Of a DNA stretch of 64,000 bases, positions 40,601 through 53,717 are shown one piece after another. Origin of the DNA: Coenobita brevimanus (lineage: Eukaryota > Arthropoda > Malacostraca > Decapoda > Coenobitidae); contig CM064666.1 of NCBI GenBank assembly GCA_032717465.1, positions 17,074,340 to 17,138,339 on the forward strand, read 5' to 3'. The translations under genes and the position numbers were made by a program. A model generated the notes under the pieces. That model ran no database searches, was not told the origin of the DNA, and was given only the letters and a program-made list of their open reading frames with translations. Numbering within the stretch: the first letter of the stretch is position 1; each line of letters starts with the position of its first letter.

Positions 40601-42489
40601 TTGAATGGGGGACTGGTGGCGTTGTGCGGGGAAAGGTTAGTTAAAACTGATTGGTGAGGTTCGGTAGCGTGTAATGCGGTTGAGTGGGGTTGAATCAGAT
40701 AATAGTGGGGTTGAGGAAGGTGGAGTGGAGTTCAATTGAAAGATGAGGTGGGGTAGAGTATGGTGGGGTTGGGTGGGGTTGATCCAAGAAATGGTGGGGT
40801 TGAATGGGAAGTACTGGGGTGAGGTTTGCAGATGAGGTAGGGTAAAGTAAGGTGGGTTTGACTGGGGTTGAATCAGGTAATGGAGGGGTTGATAGGGGAG
40901 TAGTAGGGTAGCATTGAAAGGTAAGATAAGGAAGAGTATGGTGGGGTTGTCTGGGGTTGAATCAGGTAATGGAGGGGTTGACAGGGGAGTGGTGGGGTAG
41001 TACTGAAAGGAAAGATAGGGTAGAGGATGGTGGGGATGGGTGGGGTTGAATCAGATAATGGTTGGGTTGAGAGGGGAGTAGTGGGGTGGTATTGAAAGGT
41101 GAGGTTCGGTAGAACATGGTGGGACTGAGTGGGATTGAATGGGGTAATGGTGGGGTTGAGCGAAGAAGAGAAGGGTAAAATGCAAATGTGAGGTTGGGTA
41201 GAGTGTGGTGGGGTTGAGTGGGGTTAAATTGTTTAATAGTGGGGTTCAACAGGGAGAAGTAGGGTAGAACTGACAGGGGAGGGGAAGTAGTGTAGTGGAG
41301 TTGGGTGGGGATGAGTCGGGTAATGATGGGGTTGAGAGGGACGTAGTGGGGTAGTTTTGAAAGATGAGGTTGGGTAGAGCATGGAAGAGAATGGCAGGGT
41401 AGAATGGGGTTATGGTGGGGTTGAGGGAGAAAGGGTGGGATGATATTCAAAGATGAGATTGGGTAGTGTATGGTGGGGTTGAGTGGGGTTGAATCGATTA
41501 ATGGTGGGGTTGACTGGGAAGGAGGGGGGTAAAATTCAGACGTGGGGTAGGGTAGAGTATGATGGGGTGGGGTGGGGATGAATGGGGTAATGGTGGGGTT
41601 AAGGAAGGAGGAGTGGGGTAGTGTTGATAGTTGAGAGAGGGTAGAGTATGGTGGGGTTTAGTGGGGTTGAATGAGGTAATGGTACGGTTGAGGGAGATAG
41701 GGTGGGGTACTACTGAAAGGCGAGGTAAGGTAAAGTATGGTGGGGTTTAGTGGGGTTGAAAAAAATAATGGTGGGGTTGAGGGAGAAAGGGTGGGGTTGT
41801 ATTGAAAGGTGAGGTAGGATAGAGTATGGTGGGGTTGGGTGGGGTTGAATGGGACAATGGTGGGGTTGAGGGAGGAGTGGTGGGGTAATATTGAAAGGTG
41901 AGGTAGGGTAGAGTGTGGTGGGGTTGTGTGGGGTTGATTGGGATTATGGTGGGGTTGAGCGGAGAGGAGTGGGGTAAAATTGAAAGATGAGGTAAGGTAG
42001 AGTATTGTGGGGTTGGGTAGGGTTCAATCGATTAATGATGGGGGTGAGAGGAGAGGAGTGATGTAAATCTGAAAGGTGAGGTAGGGTAGGGTATGGTGGG
42101 GTTGAGTGAGGTTGAGTGGGGAAATGGTGGGGTTAAGGGAGGAGGAGTGAGGTAGAATTGGAAGTAGAGTAGGCTAGAGTGAGATGGGGTTGAGTTGGGT
42201 TGAATGGGGGACTGGTGGGGTTGAGCGGGGAAAGGTTAGTTAAAACTGATTGGTGAGGTTGGGTAGCGTGTAATGGGTTTGAATGGGGTTGAATCAGCTA
42301 CTAGTGGGGTTGAGGGAGGAGGTGTAGGTTAAAGTAAAAGTGAGGTAGGGTAGAGTATGGTGGGGTTGGGTGGGGTTGAATGGGGTAATGGTGGGGATGA
42401 GCAGGAAGTACAGGGGTGAGGTTTGCAGAGGAGGTAGGGCAGAACACAGTGGGGCTGAGTGGGGTTGATTGGGGTAATGGTGGGGTTGA
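37607..42489. repeat. HOR unit 4, standard long type (4883 bp)
   Basis: Near-identical to units 3 and 5. Private changes include a small deletion near 41285-41300 (GGGGAAGTAGTGTAGTGG instead of GAGAAGTAGAGTGTAGTGG), GACCTGAG near 38915 and GTGGCGTTGTGC near 40617. Confidence 0.9.
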
Positions 42490-45400
42490 GAGGAAAGTAG
42501 TGGGGTAGAATTGAAAGGTGAGGTTCGGTAGGGTATGAAGGAGTTGAGTGGGGGTGAATGGGGTAAAGGTGGTGTTGAGTGGGGGAAGGTTAGCTAAAAT
42601 TGAAACGTGAGGTAGGGTAGAGCGTGGTGGGGTTGGGTGGAGGTGAACCGAGATATGGTGGGGTTTAGTGGGAAGTAATGAGGTGAGGTTTGCAGATGAG
42701 GTAGGGTAAAGTAAGGTGTGTTGACTGGGGTTGAATCAGGTAATGGACGGGTTGATAGGGGAATAGTGGGGTAGTATTGAAAGGTAAGATAAGGAAGAGT
42801 ATGGTGGGGTTGACGGGTTGAATCAGATAATGGTGGGGTTGAGAGGGGAGTAGTGGGGTGGTATTGAAAGGTGAGGTTGGGTAGAACATGGTGGGACTGA
42901 GTGGGGTTGAATGGGGTGATGGTGGGGTTGAGCGAAGAGGAATGGTGTAAATATGAAAGGTGAGGTAGGGTAGAGTATGGTGGGGTTCAGTGGGGATGAA
43001 TGAGATAATGGTGGGGTTGAGGGAGAAAGGGTGGGGTAATATTGAAAGGTGAGGTAGGGTAGAGTATGGTGGGGTTGAATGAGGTTGAATCGGTTAATGG
43101 TGGGGTTGAGAGGGGTGGAGTGGGGTCAAACTGAAAGGTGAGGTACAGTAGAATATAGTGAGCTTGGATGGGGTTGATTGGGGTTATGGTGGGGTTGAGC
43201 GGAGAGGAGTGGGGTAAAATTGAAAGATGAGGTAAGGTAGAGTATTGTGGGGTTGGGTAGGGTTGAATCGATTAATGGTGGGGCTGAGAGGAGAGGAGTG
43301 ATGTAAATCTGAAAGATGAGGTTGGGTAGGGTATGGTGGGGTTGAGTGAGGTTGAGTGGGGAAATGGTGGGGTTAAGGGAGGAGGAGTGAGGTAAAATTG
43401 GAAGTAGAGTAGGCTAGAGTGAGATGGGGTTGAGTTGGGTTGAATGGGGGACTGGTGGGGTTGAGCGGGGAAAGGTTAGTTCAAACTGATTGATGAGGTT
43501 GGGTAGCGTGTAATGGGTTTGAATGGGGTTGAATCAGCTACTACTGGGGTTGAGGGAGGAGGTGGGGGTTAAAGTGAAAGGTGAGGTAAGGTAGAGTATG
43601 GTGGAGTTGGGTGGGGTTGAATGGGGTAATGGTGGGGTTGAAGGAGGAGGAGGAGGGTAATATTGAGAGGTAGGGTAGGCTGGGGTATGGTGGAACTGAG
43701 TGGGGTTGAATCAGGTAATGGTGGGGTTGAGTAGGGAAAGGTAAGTTAGAACTCACTGCTGCGGTGGAGTACCATATAGTGGGGTTGGATGGGGTTGACC
43801 CGAGTAACGGTGGGGTTGAGTGGGATGTACTGGGGTGGGGTTTGCAGGCGAGGTAGGTTAGAATATGGTGGGGATGGGTGGGGTTGAATGGGGTTATTGT
43901 GGGGTTGAGATGGGAGTGCTTGGGTGTAGTTAGTAGGTGAGACTGGGTAGAGTATGGTGAGGTTGGGTGGGGTTGAATCTGTTAATGGTGGGGTTAAGCG
44001 TGAATCAAGGGATAAAAATAGAAGTTTGTGGTAGGCTGGGGAACGGTGGGGTTGGGTGGGGTTGAATGGGATAATGGTGGGGTTGAGCAGGAAGAAGTAG
44101 GGTAGAACTGACAGGGGAGGAGAGGTAGAATGTGGTGGGGTTGGGTGGGGTTGAAAGGAGTAGTGATGAAGTGGAGAGGGGTTGAGTGGGGTGAAACTGA
44201 AAGGTGAGGTTGGGTAGAACATGGCAGAGAATGGCTGGGTCGAATGGGGTTGTGGTGGGGTTGGTGAAAAAGGGGATAGGTAATATTGAAAGCTGAAGTT
44301 GGGTAGAGTATGGTGGGGTTGAGTGGGGTTGAATCGATTAATGGTGGGGATGACTGGGCAGGAGGGGGGTAAAATTGAGAGGTAGGGTAGGTTAGAGTAT
44401 GATGGGGTGGGGTGGGGTTCGATGGGGTAATAGTCAGGTAAAGCAAGGAGGAGTGGGGTAGTATTGAAAGGTGAGAGTGGGTAGAGTATGGTGAGGTTTA
44501 GTGGGGTTGAATGAGGTAATGGTGGGGTTGAGGGAGAAAATGTGGGGTAATACTGAAATGCGAGGTAAGGTAGAGTATGGTGGGTTTTAGTGGGACTGAA
44601 TGAGGTAATGGTGGGATTGAGGGAGAAAAGGTGGGGTATTACTGAAAGGTGAGGTAAGGTAGAGTATGGTGGGGTTTAGTGGGGTTGAAAAAGATAATGG
44701 TGGGGTTGAGAGGGGAGTAGTGGGGTGGTATTGAAAGGTGAAGTTGGGTAGAACATGGTGGGACTGGTTGGGGTTGAATGGGGTAATGGTGGGGTTGAGC
44801 GAAGAGGAGAAGGGTAATATGCAAATGTGAGGTTGGGCAAATTGTGGTGGGGTTGAGTGGGGTTAAATTGTTTAATTGTGGGGTTGAACAGGGAGAAGTA
44901 GGGTAGAACTGACAGGGGAGGAGAGGTAGAGTGTGGTGGGGTTGGGTGGGGCTGAGTCGGGTAATGGTGGGGTTGAGAGGGGAGTAGTGGGGTAGTTTTG
45001 ATAGATGAGGTTGGGTAGAGCATGGCAGAGAATGGCGGGGTAGAATGGGGTTATGGTGGGGTTGAGGGAGAAAGGGTGGGGTAATATTGAAAGGTGAGGT
45101 AGGGTAGAGTATGGTGGGGTTGAGTGAGATTGAATCGGGTAATGGTGGGGTTCAGAGGGGTGGAGTGGGATAAAACTGAAAGGTGAGGTAAGGTAGAGTA
45201 TAGTGAGCTTGGATGGGGTTGATTGGGGTTATGGTGGGGTTGAGCAGAGACGAGTGGGGTAAAATTGATAGATGAGGGAAGGTAGAGTATTGTGGATTGG
45301 GTAGGGTTGAATCGATTAATGGTGGGGTTGAGAGGAGAGGAGTGGTGTAAATCTGAAAGGTGAGGTAGGGTAGAGTATGGTGGGGTTGACTGAGGTTGAG

Positions 45401-47373
45401 TGGGGGAATGGTGGGGTTAAGGGAGGAGGAGTGAGGTATAATTGGAAGTAGAGTAGGCTAGAGTGAGATGGGGTTGAGTTGGGTTGAATGGGGGACTGGT
45501 GGCTTTGTGCGGGGAAAGGTTAGTTAAAACTGATTGGTGAGGTTGGGTAGCGTGTAATGCGGTTGAGTGGGGTTGAATCAGATAATAGTGGGGTTGAGGA
45601 AGGTGGAGTGGAGTTCAATTGAAAGATGAGGTGGGGTAGAGTATGGTGGGGTTGGGTGGGGTTGATCCAAGAAATGGTGGGGTTGAATGGGAAGTACTGG
45701 GGTGAGGTTTGCAGATGAGGTAGGGTAAAGTAAGGTGGGTTTGACTGGGGTTGAATCAGGTAATGGAGGGGTTGATAGGGGAGTAGTAGGGTAGCATTGA
45801 AAGGTAAGATAAGGAAGAGTATGGTGGGGTTGTCTGGGGTTGAATCAGGTAATGGAGGGGTTGACAGGGGAGTGGTGGGGTAGTACTGAAAGGAAAGATA
45901 GGGTAGAGGATGGTGGGGATGGGTGGGGTTGAATCAGATAATGGTTGGGTTGAGAGGGGAGTAGTGGGGTGGTATTGAAAGGTGAGGTTCGGTAGAACAT
46001 GGTGGGACTGAGTGGGATTGAATGGGGTAATGGTGGGGTTGAGCGAAGAAGAGAAGGGTAAAATGCAAATGTGAGGTTGGGTAGAGTGTGGTGGGGTTGA
46101 GTGGGGTTAAATTGTTTAATAGTGGGGTTCAACAGGGAGAAGTAGGGTAGAACTGACAGGGGAGGAGAAGTAGAGTGTAGTGGAGTTGGGTGGGGATGAG
46201 TCGGGTAATGGTGGGGTTGAGAGGGGAGTAGTGGGGTAGTTTTGAAAGATGAGGTTGGGTAGAGCATGGAAGAGAATGGAAGGGTAGAATGGGGTTATGG
46301 TGGGGTTGAGGGAGAAAGGGTGGGATGATATTCAAAGATGAGATTGGGTAGTGTATGGTGGGGTTGAGTGGGGTTGAATCGATTAATGGTGGGGTTGACT
46401 GGGAAGGAGGGGGTAAAATTCAGACGTGGGGTAGGGTAGAGTATGATGGGGTGGGGTGGGGATGAATGGGGTAATGGTGGGGTTAAGGAAGGAGGAGTTG
46501 GGTAGTGTTGATAGTTGAGAGAGGGTAGAGTATGGTGGGGTTTAGTGGGGTTGAATGAGGTAATGGTACGGTTGAGGGAGATAGGGTGGGGTACTACTGA
46601 AAGGCGAGGTAAGGTAAAGTATGGTGGGGTTTAGTGGGGTTGAAAAAAATAATGGTGGGGTTGAGGGAGAAAGGGTGGGGTTGTATTGAAAGGTGAGGTA
46701 GGATAGAGTATGGTGGGGTTGGGTGGGGTTGAATGGGACAATGGTGGGGTTGAGGGAGGAGTGGTGGGGTAATATTGAAAGGTGAGGTAGGGTAGAGTGT
46801 GGTGGGGTTGTGTGGGGTTGATTGGGATTATGGTGGGGTTGAGCGGAGAGGAGTGGGGTAAAATTGAAAGATGAGGTAAGGTAGAGTATTGTGGGGTTGG
46901 GTAGGGTTCAATCGATTAATGATGGGGGTGAGAGGAGAGGAGTGATGTAAATCTGAAAGGTGAGGTAGGGTAGGGTATGGTGGGGTTGAGTGAGGTTGAG
47001 TGGGGAAATGGTGGGGTTAAGGGAGGAGGAGTGAGGTAGAATTGGAAGTAGAGTAGGCTAGAGTGAGATGGGGTTGAGTTGGGTTGAATGGGGGACTGGT
47101 GGGGTTGAGCGGGGAAAGGTTAGTTAAAACTGATTGGTGAGGTTGGGTAGCGTGTAATGGGTTTGAATGGGGTTGAATCAGCTACTAGTGGGGTTGAGGG
47201 AGGAGGTGTAGGTTAAAGTAAAAGTGAGGTAGGGTAGAGTATGGTGGGGTTGGGTGGGGTTGAATGGGGTAATGGTGGGGATGAGCAGGAAGTACAGGGG
47301 TGAGGTTTGCAGAGGAGGTAGGGCAGAACACAGTGGGGCTGAGTGGGGTTGATTGGGGTAATGGTGGGGTTGA
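42490..47373. repeat. HOR unit 5, standard long type (4884 bp)
   Basis: Full unit. Private substitutions cluster near 44250-44295 (GTGAAAAAGGGGATAGGTAA and AAAGCTGAAG in place of the common GTGAAGGAGGGGTGAGGTAA and AAAGGTGAAG). Confidence 0.9.
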
Positions 47374-50300
47374 GAGGAAAGTAGTGGGGTAGAATTGAAA
47401 GGTGAGGTTCGGTAGGGTATGAAGGAGTTGAGTGGGGGTGAATGGGGTAAAGGTGGTGTTGAGTGGGGGGAAGGTTAGCTAAAATTGAAACGTGAGGTAG
47501 GGTAGAGCGTGGTGGGGTTGGGTGGAGGTGAACCGAGATATGGTGGGGTTTAGTGGGAAGTAATGAGGTGAGGTTTGCAGATGAGGTAGGGTAAAGTAAG
47601 GTGTGTTGACTGGGGTTGAATCAGGTAATGGACGGGTTGATAGGGGAATAGTGGGGTAGTATTGAAAGGTAAGATAAGGAAGAGTATGGTGGGGTTGACG
47701 GGTTGAATCAGATAATGGTGGGGTTGAGAGGGGAGTAGTGGGGTGGTATTGAAAGGTGAGGTTGGGTAGAACATGGTGGGACTGAGTGGGGTTGAATGGG
47801 GTGATGGTGGGGTTGAGCGAAGAGGAATGGTGTAAATATGAAAGGTGAGGTAGGGTAGAGTATGGTGGGGTTCAGTGGGGATGAATGAGATAATGGTGGG
47901 GTTGAGGGAGAAAGGGTGGGGTAATATTGAAAGGTGAGGTAGGGTAGAGTATGGTGGGGTTGAATGAGGTTGAATCGGTTAATGGTGGGGTTGAGAGGGG
48001 TGGAGTGGGGTCAAACTGAAAGGTGAGGTACAGTAGAATATAGTGAGCTTGGATGGGGTTGATTGGGGTTATGGTGGGGTTGAGCGGAGAGGAGTGGGGT
48101 AAAATTGAAAGATGAGGTAAGGTAGAGTATTGTGGGGTTGGGTAGGGTTGAATCGATTAATGGTGGGGCTGAGAGGAGAGGAGTGATGTAAATCTGAAAG
48201 ATGAGGTTGGGTAGGGTATGGTGGGGTTGAGTGAGGTTGAGTGGGGAAATGGTGGGGTTAAGGGAGGAGGAGTGAGGTAAAATTGGAAGTAGAGTAGGCT
48301 AGAGTGAGATGGGGTTGAGTTGGGTTGAATGGGGGACTGGTGGGGTTGAGCGGGGAAAGGTTAGTTCAAACTGATTGATGAGGTTGGGTAGCGTGTAATG
48401 GGTTTGAATGGGGTTGAATCAGCTACTACTGGGGTTGAGGGAGGAGGTGGGGGTTAAAGTGAAAGGTGAGGTAAGGTAGAGTATGGTGGAGTTGGGTGGG
48501 GTTGAATGGGGTAATGGTGGGGTTGAAGGAGGAGGAGGAGGGTAATATTGAGAGGTAGGGTAGGCTGGGGTATGGTGGAACTGAGTGGGGTTGAATCAGG
48601 TAATGGTGGGGTTGAGTAGGGAAAGGTAAGTTAGAACTCACTGCTGCGGTGGAGTACCATATAGTGGGGTTGGATGGGGTTGACCCGAGTAACGGTGGGG
48701 TTGAGTGGGATGTACTGGGGTGGGGTTTGCAGGCGAGGTAGGTTAGAATATGGTGGGGATGGGTGGGGTTGAATGGGGTTATTGTGGGGTTGAGATGGGA
48801 GTGCTTGGGTGTAGTTAGTAGGTGAGACTGGGTAGAGTATGGTGAGGTTGGGTGGGGTTGAATCTGTTAATGGTGGGGTTAAGCGTGAATCAAGGGATAA
48901 AAATAGAAGTTTGTGGTAGGCTGGGGAACGGTGGGGTTGGGTGGGGTTGAATGGGATAATGGTGGGGTTGAGCAGGAAGAAGTAGGGTAGAACTGACAGG
49001 GGAGGAGAGGTAGAATGTGGTGGGGTTGGGTGGGGTTGAAAGGAGTAGTGATGAAGTGGAGAGGGGTTGAGTGGGGTGAAACTGAAAGGTGAGGTTGGGT
49101 AGAACATGGCAGAGAATGGCTGGGTCGAATGGGGTTATGGTGGGGTTGGTGAAGGAGGGGTGAGGTAATATTGAAAGGTGAAGTTGGGTAGAGTATGGTG
49201 GGGTTGAGTGGGGTTGAATCGATTAATGGTGGGGATGACTGGGCAGGAGGTGGGTAAAATTGAGAGGTAGGGTAGGTTAGAGTATGATGGGGTGGGATGG
49301 GGTTCGATGGGGTAATAGTCAGGTAAAGCAAGGAGGAGTGGGGTAGTATTGAAAGGTGAGAGTGGGTAGAGTATGGTGAGGTTTAGTGGGGTTGAATGAG
49401 GTAATGGTGGGGTTGAGGGAGAAAATGTGGGGTAATACTGAAATGCGAGGTAAGGTAGAGTATGGTGGGTTTTAGTGGGACTGAATGAGGTAATGGTGGG
49501 ATTGAGGGAGAAAAGGTGGGGTATTACTGAAAGGTGAGGTAAGGTAGAGTATGGTGGGGTTTAGTGGGGTTGAAAAAGATAATGGTGGGGTTGAGAGGGG
49601 AGTAGTGGGGTGGTATTGAAAGGTGAAGTTGGGTAGAACATGGTGGGACTGGTTGGGGTTGAATGGGGTAATGGTGGGGTTGAGCGAAGAGGAGAAGGGT
49701 AATATGCAAATGTGAGGTTGAGCAAATTGTGGTGGGGTTGAGTGGGGTTAAATTGTTTAATTGTGGGGTTGAACAGGGAGAAGCAGGGTAGAACTGACAG
49801 GGGAGGAGAGGTAGAGTGTGGTTGGGTTGGGTGGGGCTGAGTCGGGTAATGGTGGGGTTGAGAGGGGAGTAGTGGGGTAGTTTTGATAGATGAGGTTGGG
49901 TAGAGCATGGCAGAGAATGGCGGGGTAGAATGGGGTTATGGTGGGGTTGAGGGAGAAAGGGTGGGGTAATATTGAAAGGTGAGGTAGGGTAGAGTATGGT
50001 GGGGTTGAGTGAGATTGAATCGGGTAATGGTGGGGTTCAGAGGGGTGGAGTGGGATAAAACTGAAAGGTGAGGTAAGGTAGAGTATAGTGAGCTTGGATG
50101 GGGTTGATTGGGGTTATGGTGGGGTTGAGCAGAGACGAGTGGGGTAAAATTGATAGATGAGGGAAGGTAGAGTATTGTGGATTGGGTAGGGTTGAATCGA
50201 TTAATGGTGGGGTTGAGAGGAGAGGAGTGGTGTAAATCTGAAAGGTGAGGTAGGGTAGAGTATGGTGGGGTTGACTGAGGTTGAGTGGGGGAATGGTGGG

Positions 50301-53300
50301 GTTAAGGGAGGAGGAGTGAGGTATAATTGGAAGTAGAGTAGGCTAGAGTGAGATGGGGTTGAGTTGGGTTGAATGGGGGACTGGTGGCTTTGTGCGGGGA
50401 AAGGTTAGTTAAAACTGATTGGTGAGGTTGGGTAGCGTGTAATGCGGTTGAGTGGGGTTGAATCAGATAATAGTGGGGTTGAGGAAGGTGGAGTGGAGTT
50501 CAATTGAAAGATGAGGTGGGGTAGAGTATGGTGGGGTTGGGTGGGGTTGATCCAAGAAATGGTGGGGTTGAATGGGAAGTACTGGGGTGAGGTTTGCAGA
50601 TGAGGTAGGGTAAAGTAAGGTGGGTTTGACTGGGGTTGAATCAGGTAATGGAGGGGTTGATAGGGGAGTAGTAGGGTAGCATTGAAAGGTAAGATAAGGA
50701 AGAGTATGGTGGGGTTGTCTGGGGTTGAATCAGGTAATGGAGGGGTTGACAGGGGAGTGGTGGGGTAGTACTGAAAGGAAAGATAGGGTAGAGGATGGTG
50801 GGGATGGGTGGGGTTGAATCAGATAATGGTTGGGTTGAGAGGGGAGTAGTGGGGTGGTATTGAAAGGTGAGGTTCGGTAGAACATGGTGGGACTGAGTGG
50901 GATTGAATGGGGTAATGGTGGGGTTGAGCGAAGAAGAGAAGGGTAAAATGCAAATGTGAGGTTGGGTAGAGTGTGGTGGGGTTGAGTGGGGTTAAATTGT
51001 TTAATAGTGGGGTTCAACAGGGAGAAGTAGGGTAGAACTGACAGGGGAGGAGAAGTAGAGTGTAGTGGAGTTGGGTGGGGATGAGTCGGGTAATGGTGGG
51101 GTTGAGAGGGGAGTAGTGGGGTAGTTTTGAAAGATGAGGTTGGGTAGAGCATGGAAGAGAATGACAGGGTAGAATGGGGTTATGGTGGGGTTGAGGGAGA
51201 AAGGGTGGGATGATATTCAAAGATGAGATTGGGTAGTGTATGGTGGGGTTGAGTGGGGTTGAATCGATTAATGGTGGGGTTGACTGGGAAGGAGGGGGTA
51301 AAATTCAGACGTGGGGTAGGGTAGAGTATGATGGGGTGGGGTGGGGATGAATGGGGTAATGGTGGGGTTAAGGAAGGAGGAGTTGGGTAGTGTTGATAGT
51401 TGAGAGAGGGTAGAGTATGGTGGGGTTTAGTGGGGTTGAATGAGGTAATGGTACGGTTGAGGGAGATAGGGTGGGGTACTACTGAAAGGCGAGGTAAGGT
51501 AAAGTATGGTGGGGTTTAGTGGGGTTGAAAAAAATAATGGTGGGGTTGAGGGAGAAAGGGTGTGGTTGGATTGAAAGGTGAGGTAGGATAGAGTATGGTG
51601 GGGTTGGGTGGGGTTGAATGGGACAATGGTGGGGTTGAGGGAGGAGTGGTGGGGTAATATTGAAAGGTGAGGTAGGGTAGAGTGTGGTGGGGTTGTGTGG
51701 GGTTGATTGGGATTATGGTGGGGTTGAGCGGAGAGGAGTGGGGTAAAATTGAAAGATGAGGTAAGGTAGAGTATTGTGGGGTTGGGTAGGGTTGAATCGA
51801 TTAATGGTGGGGCTGAGAGGAGAGGAGTGATGTAAATCTGAAAGGTGAGGTTGGGTAGGGTATGGTGGGGTTGAGTGAGGTTGAGTGGGGAAATGGTGGG
51901 GTTAAGGGAGGAGGAGTGAGGTAGAATTGGAAGTAGAGTAGGCTAGAGTGAGATGGGGTTGAGTTGGGTTGAATGGGGGACTGGTGGGGTTGAGCGGGGA
52001 AAGGTTAGTTCAAACTGATTGATGAGGTTGGGTAGCGTGTAATGGGTTTGAATGGGGTTGAATGAGCTACTAGTGGGGTTGAGGAAGGTGGAGTGGAGTT
52101 CAATTGAAAGATGAGGTGGGGTAGAGTATGCTGGGGTTGGGTGGGGTTGATCCAAGAAATGGTGGGGTTGAATGGGAAGTACTGGGGTGAGGTTTGGAGA
52201 TGAGGTAGGGTAAAGTAAGGTGTGTTTGACTGGGGTTGAATCAGGTAATGGAGGGGTTGATAGGGGAGTAGTAGGGTAGCATTGAAAGGTAAGATAAGGA
52301 AGAGTATGGTGGGGTTGTCTGGGGTTGAATCAGGTAATGGAGGGGTTGACAGGGGAGTGGTGGGGTAGTACTGAAAGGAAAGATAGGGTAGAGGATGGTG
52401 GGGATGGGTGGGGTTGAATCAGATAATGGTTGGGTTGAGAGGGGAGTAGTGGGGTGGTATTGAAAGGTGAGGTTCGGTAGAACATGGTGGGACTGAGTGG
52501 GATTGAATGGGGTAATGGTGGGGTTGAGCGAAGAAGAGAAGGGTAAAATGCAAATGTGAGGTTGGGTAGAGTGTGGTGGGGTTGAGTGGGGTTAAATTGT
52601 TTAATAGTGGGGTTCAACTGGGAGAAGTAGGGTAGAACTGACAGGGGAGGAGAAGTAGAGTTTTGTGGTGTTGGGTGGGGTTGAGTCGGGTAATGGTGGG
52701 GTTGAGAGGGGAGTAGTGGGGTAGTTTTGAAAGATGAGGTTGGGTAGAGCATGGAAGAGAATGGCAGGGTAGAATGGGGTTATGGTGGGGTTGAGGAAGG
52801 AAAGGGTGGGTAATATTGAAAGGTGAGGTTGGGTAGAGTTTGGTGGGGTTGAGTGGGGTTGAATCGATTAATGGTGGGGTTGACTGGGAGAGGAGTGGGT
52901 AAATTGAAAGGTGAGGTAGGTAGAGTATGGTGAGTTGATGGGGTGAATGGGGTTATGGTGGGGTTGAGGTAAAGGAGGAGTGGGGTAAAAAAGGTGAGAG
53001 GGTAGAGTATGGTGAGGGTTTAGGGTTGAATGAGGTAATGGTGGGGTTGAGGGAGAAAATGTGGGTAATACTGAAATGAGGTAAGGTAGAGTATGGTGGG
53101 GTTTGGGTGGGGTTGAATGTGGTAATGGTGGGGTTGAGGGAGAAAAGGTGGGGTATTACTGAAAGGTGAGGTAAGGTAGAGTATGGTGGGGTGTAGTGGG
53201 GTTGAAAGATAATGGTGGGTTGAGAGGGGGTATGGTGGGGTTGAGAGGTGAAGTTGGGTATGGTGGGACTTGGGGTTGAATGGGGTAATGGTGGGGTTGA

Positions 53301-53717
53301 GAGAGAAGGTAATATGCAAATGTGAGGTTGAGGTGAAATTGTTTAATTGTGGGGTTGAGGTAGTAGGTGAGAGGTAGAAGAGTTGATGGGGTGAGGTAGT
53401 AGAGCATTGGAGAAGCGAATAGATGGGGTTGGGGCATGATGGTGGGGTTGAGCGGAGAGGAGTGGGGTAAAATTGAAAGATGAGGTAAGGTAGAGTATTG
53501 TCGGGTTGGGTAGGGTTCAATCGATTAATGATGGGGGTGAGAGGAGAGGAGTGATGTAAATCTGAAAGGTGAGGTAGGGTAGGGTATGGTGGGGTTGAGT
53601 GAGGTTGAGTGGGGAAATGGTGGGGTTAAGGGAGGAGGAGTGAGGTAGAATTGGAAGTAGAGTAGGCTAGAATGAGATGGGGTTGAGTTGGGTTGAATGG
53701 GGGACTGGTGGGGTTGA
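47374..53717. repeat. HOR unit 6, expanded type with a duplicated 1600-bp block (6344 bp)
   Basis: The 18-mer block occurs twice in tandem: the equivalent sites 50730 and 52330 are 1600 bp apart. The second copy begins near 52010-52110, where the Cys-type variant GTTCAAACTGATTGATGAGG is followed by CTACTAGTGGGGTTGAGGAAGG. The unit also contains the ragged patch at 52790-53445, and it ends with a deletion of about 265 bp (three monomers) near 53710. Confidence 0.85.
52790..53445. repeat. Ragged, deletion-rich satellite patch
   Basis: Monomers here lose many small pieces relative to the matching phase of neighbouring units (for example GGGTAAAAAAGGTGAGAGGG, GGGTATGGTGGGACTTGGGG). Order markers such as GAGAAAATGTGGG, GTATTACTGAAAGG and ATATGCAAATGTGAGG still appear in the expected order but too close together. 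The sequence on either side returns abruptly to near-identity with other units. Confidence 0.8.
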
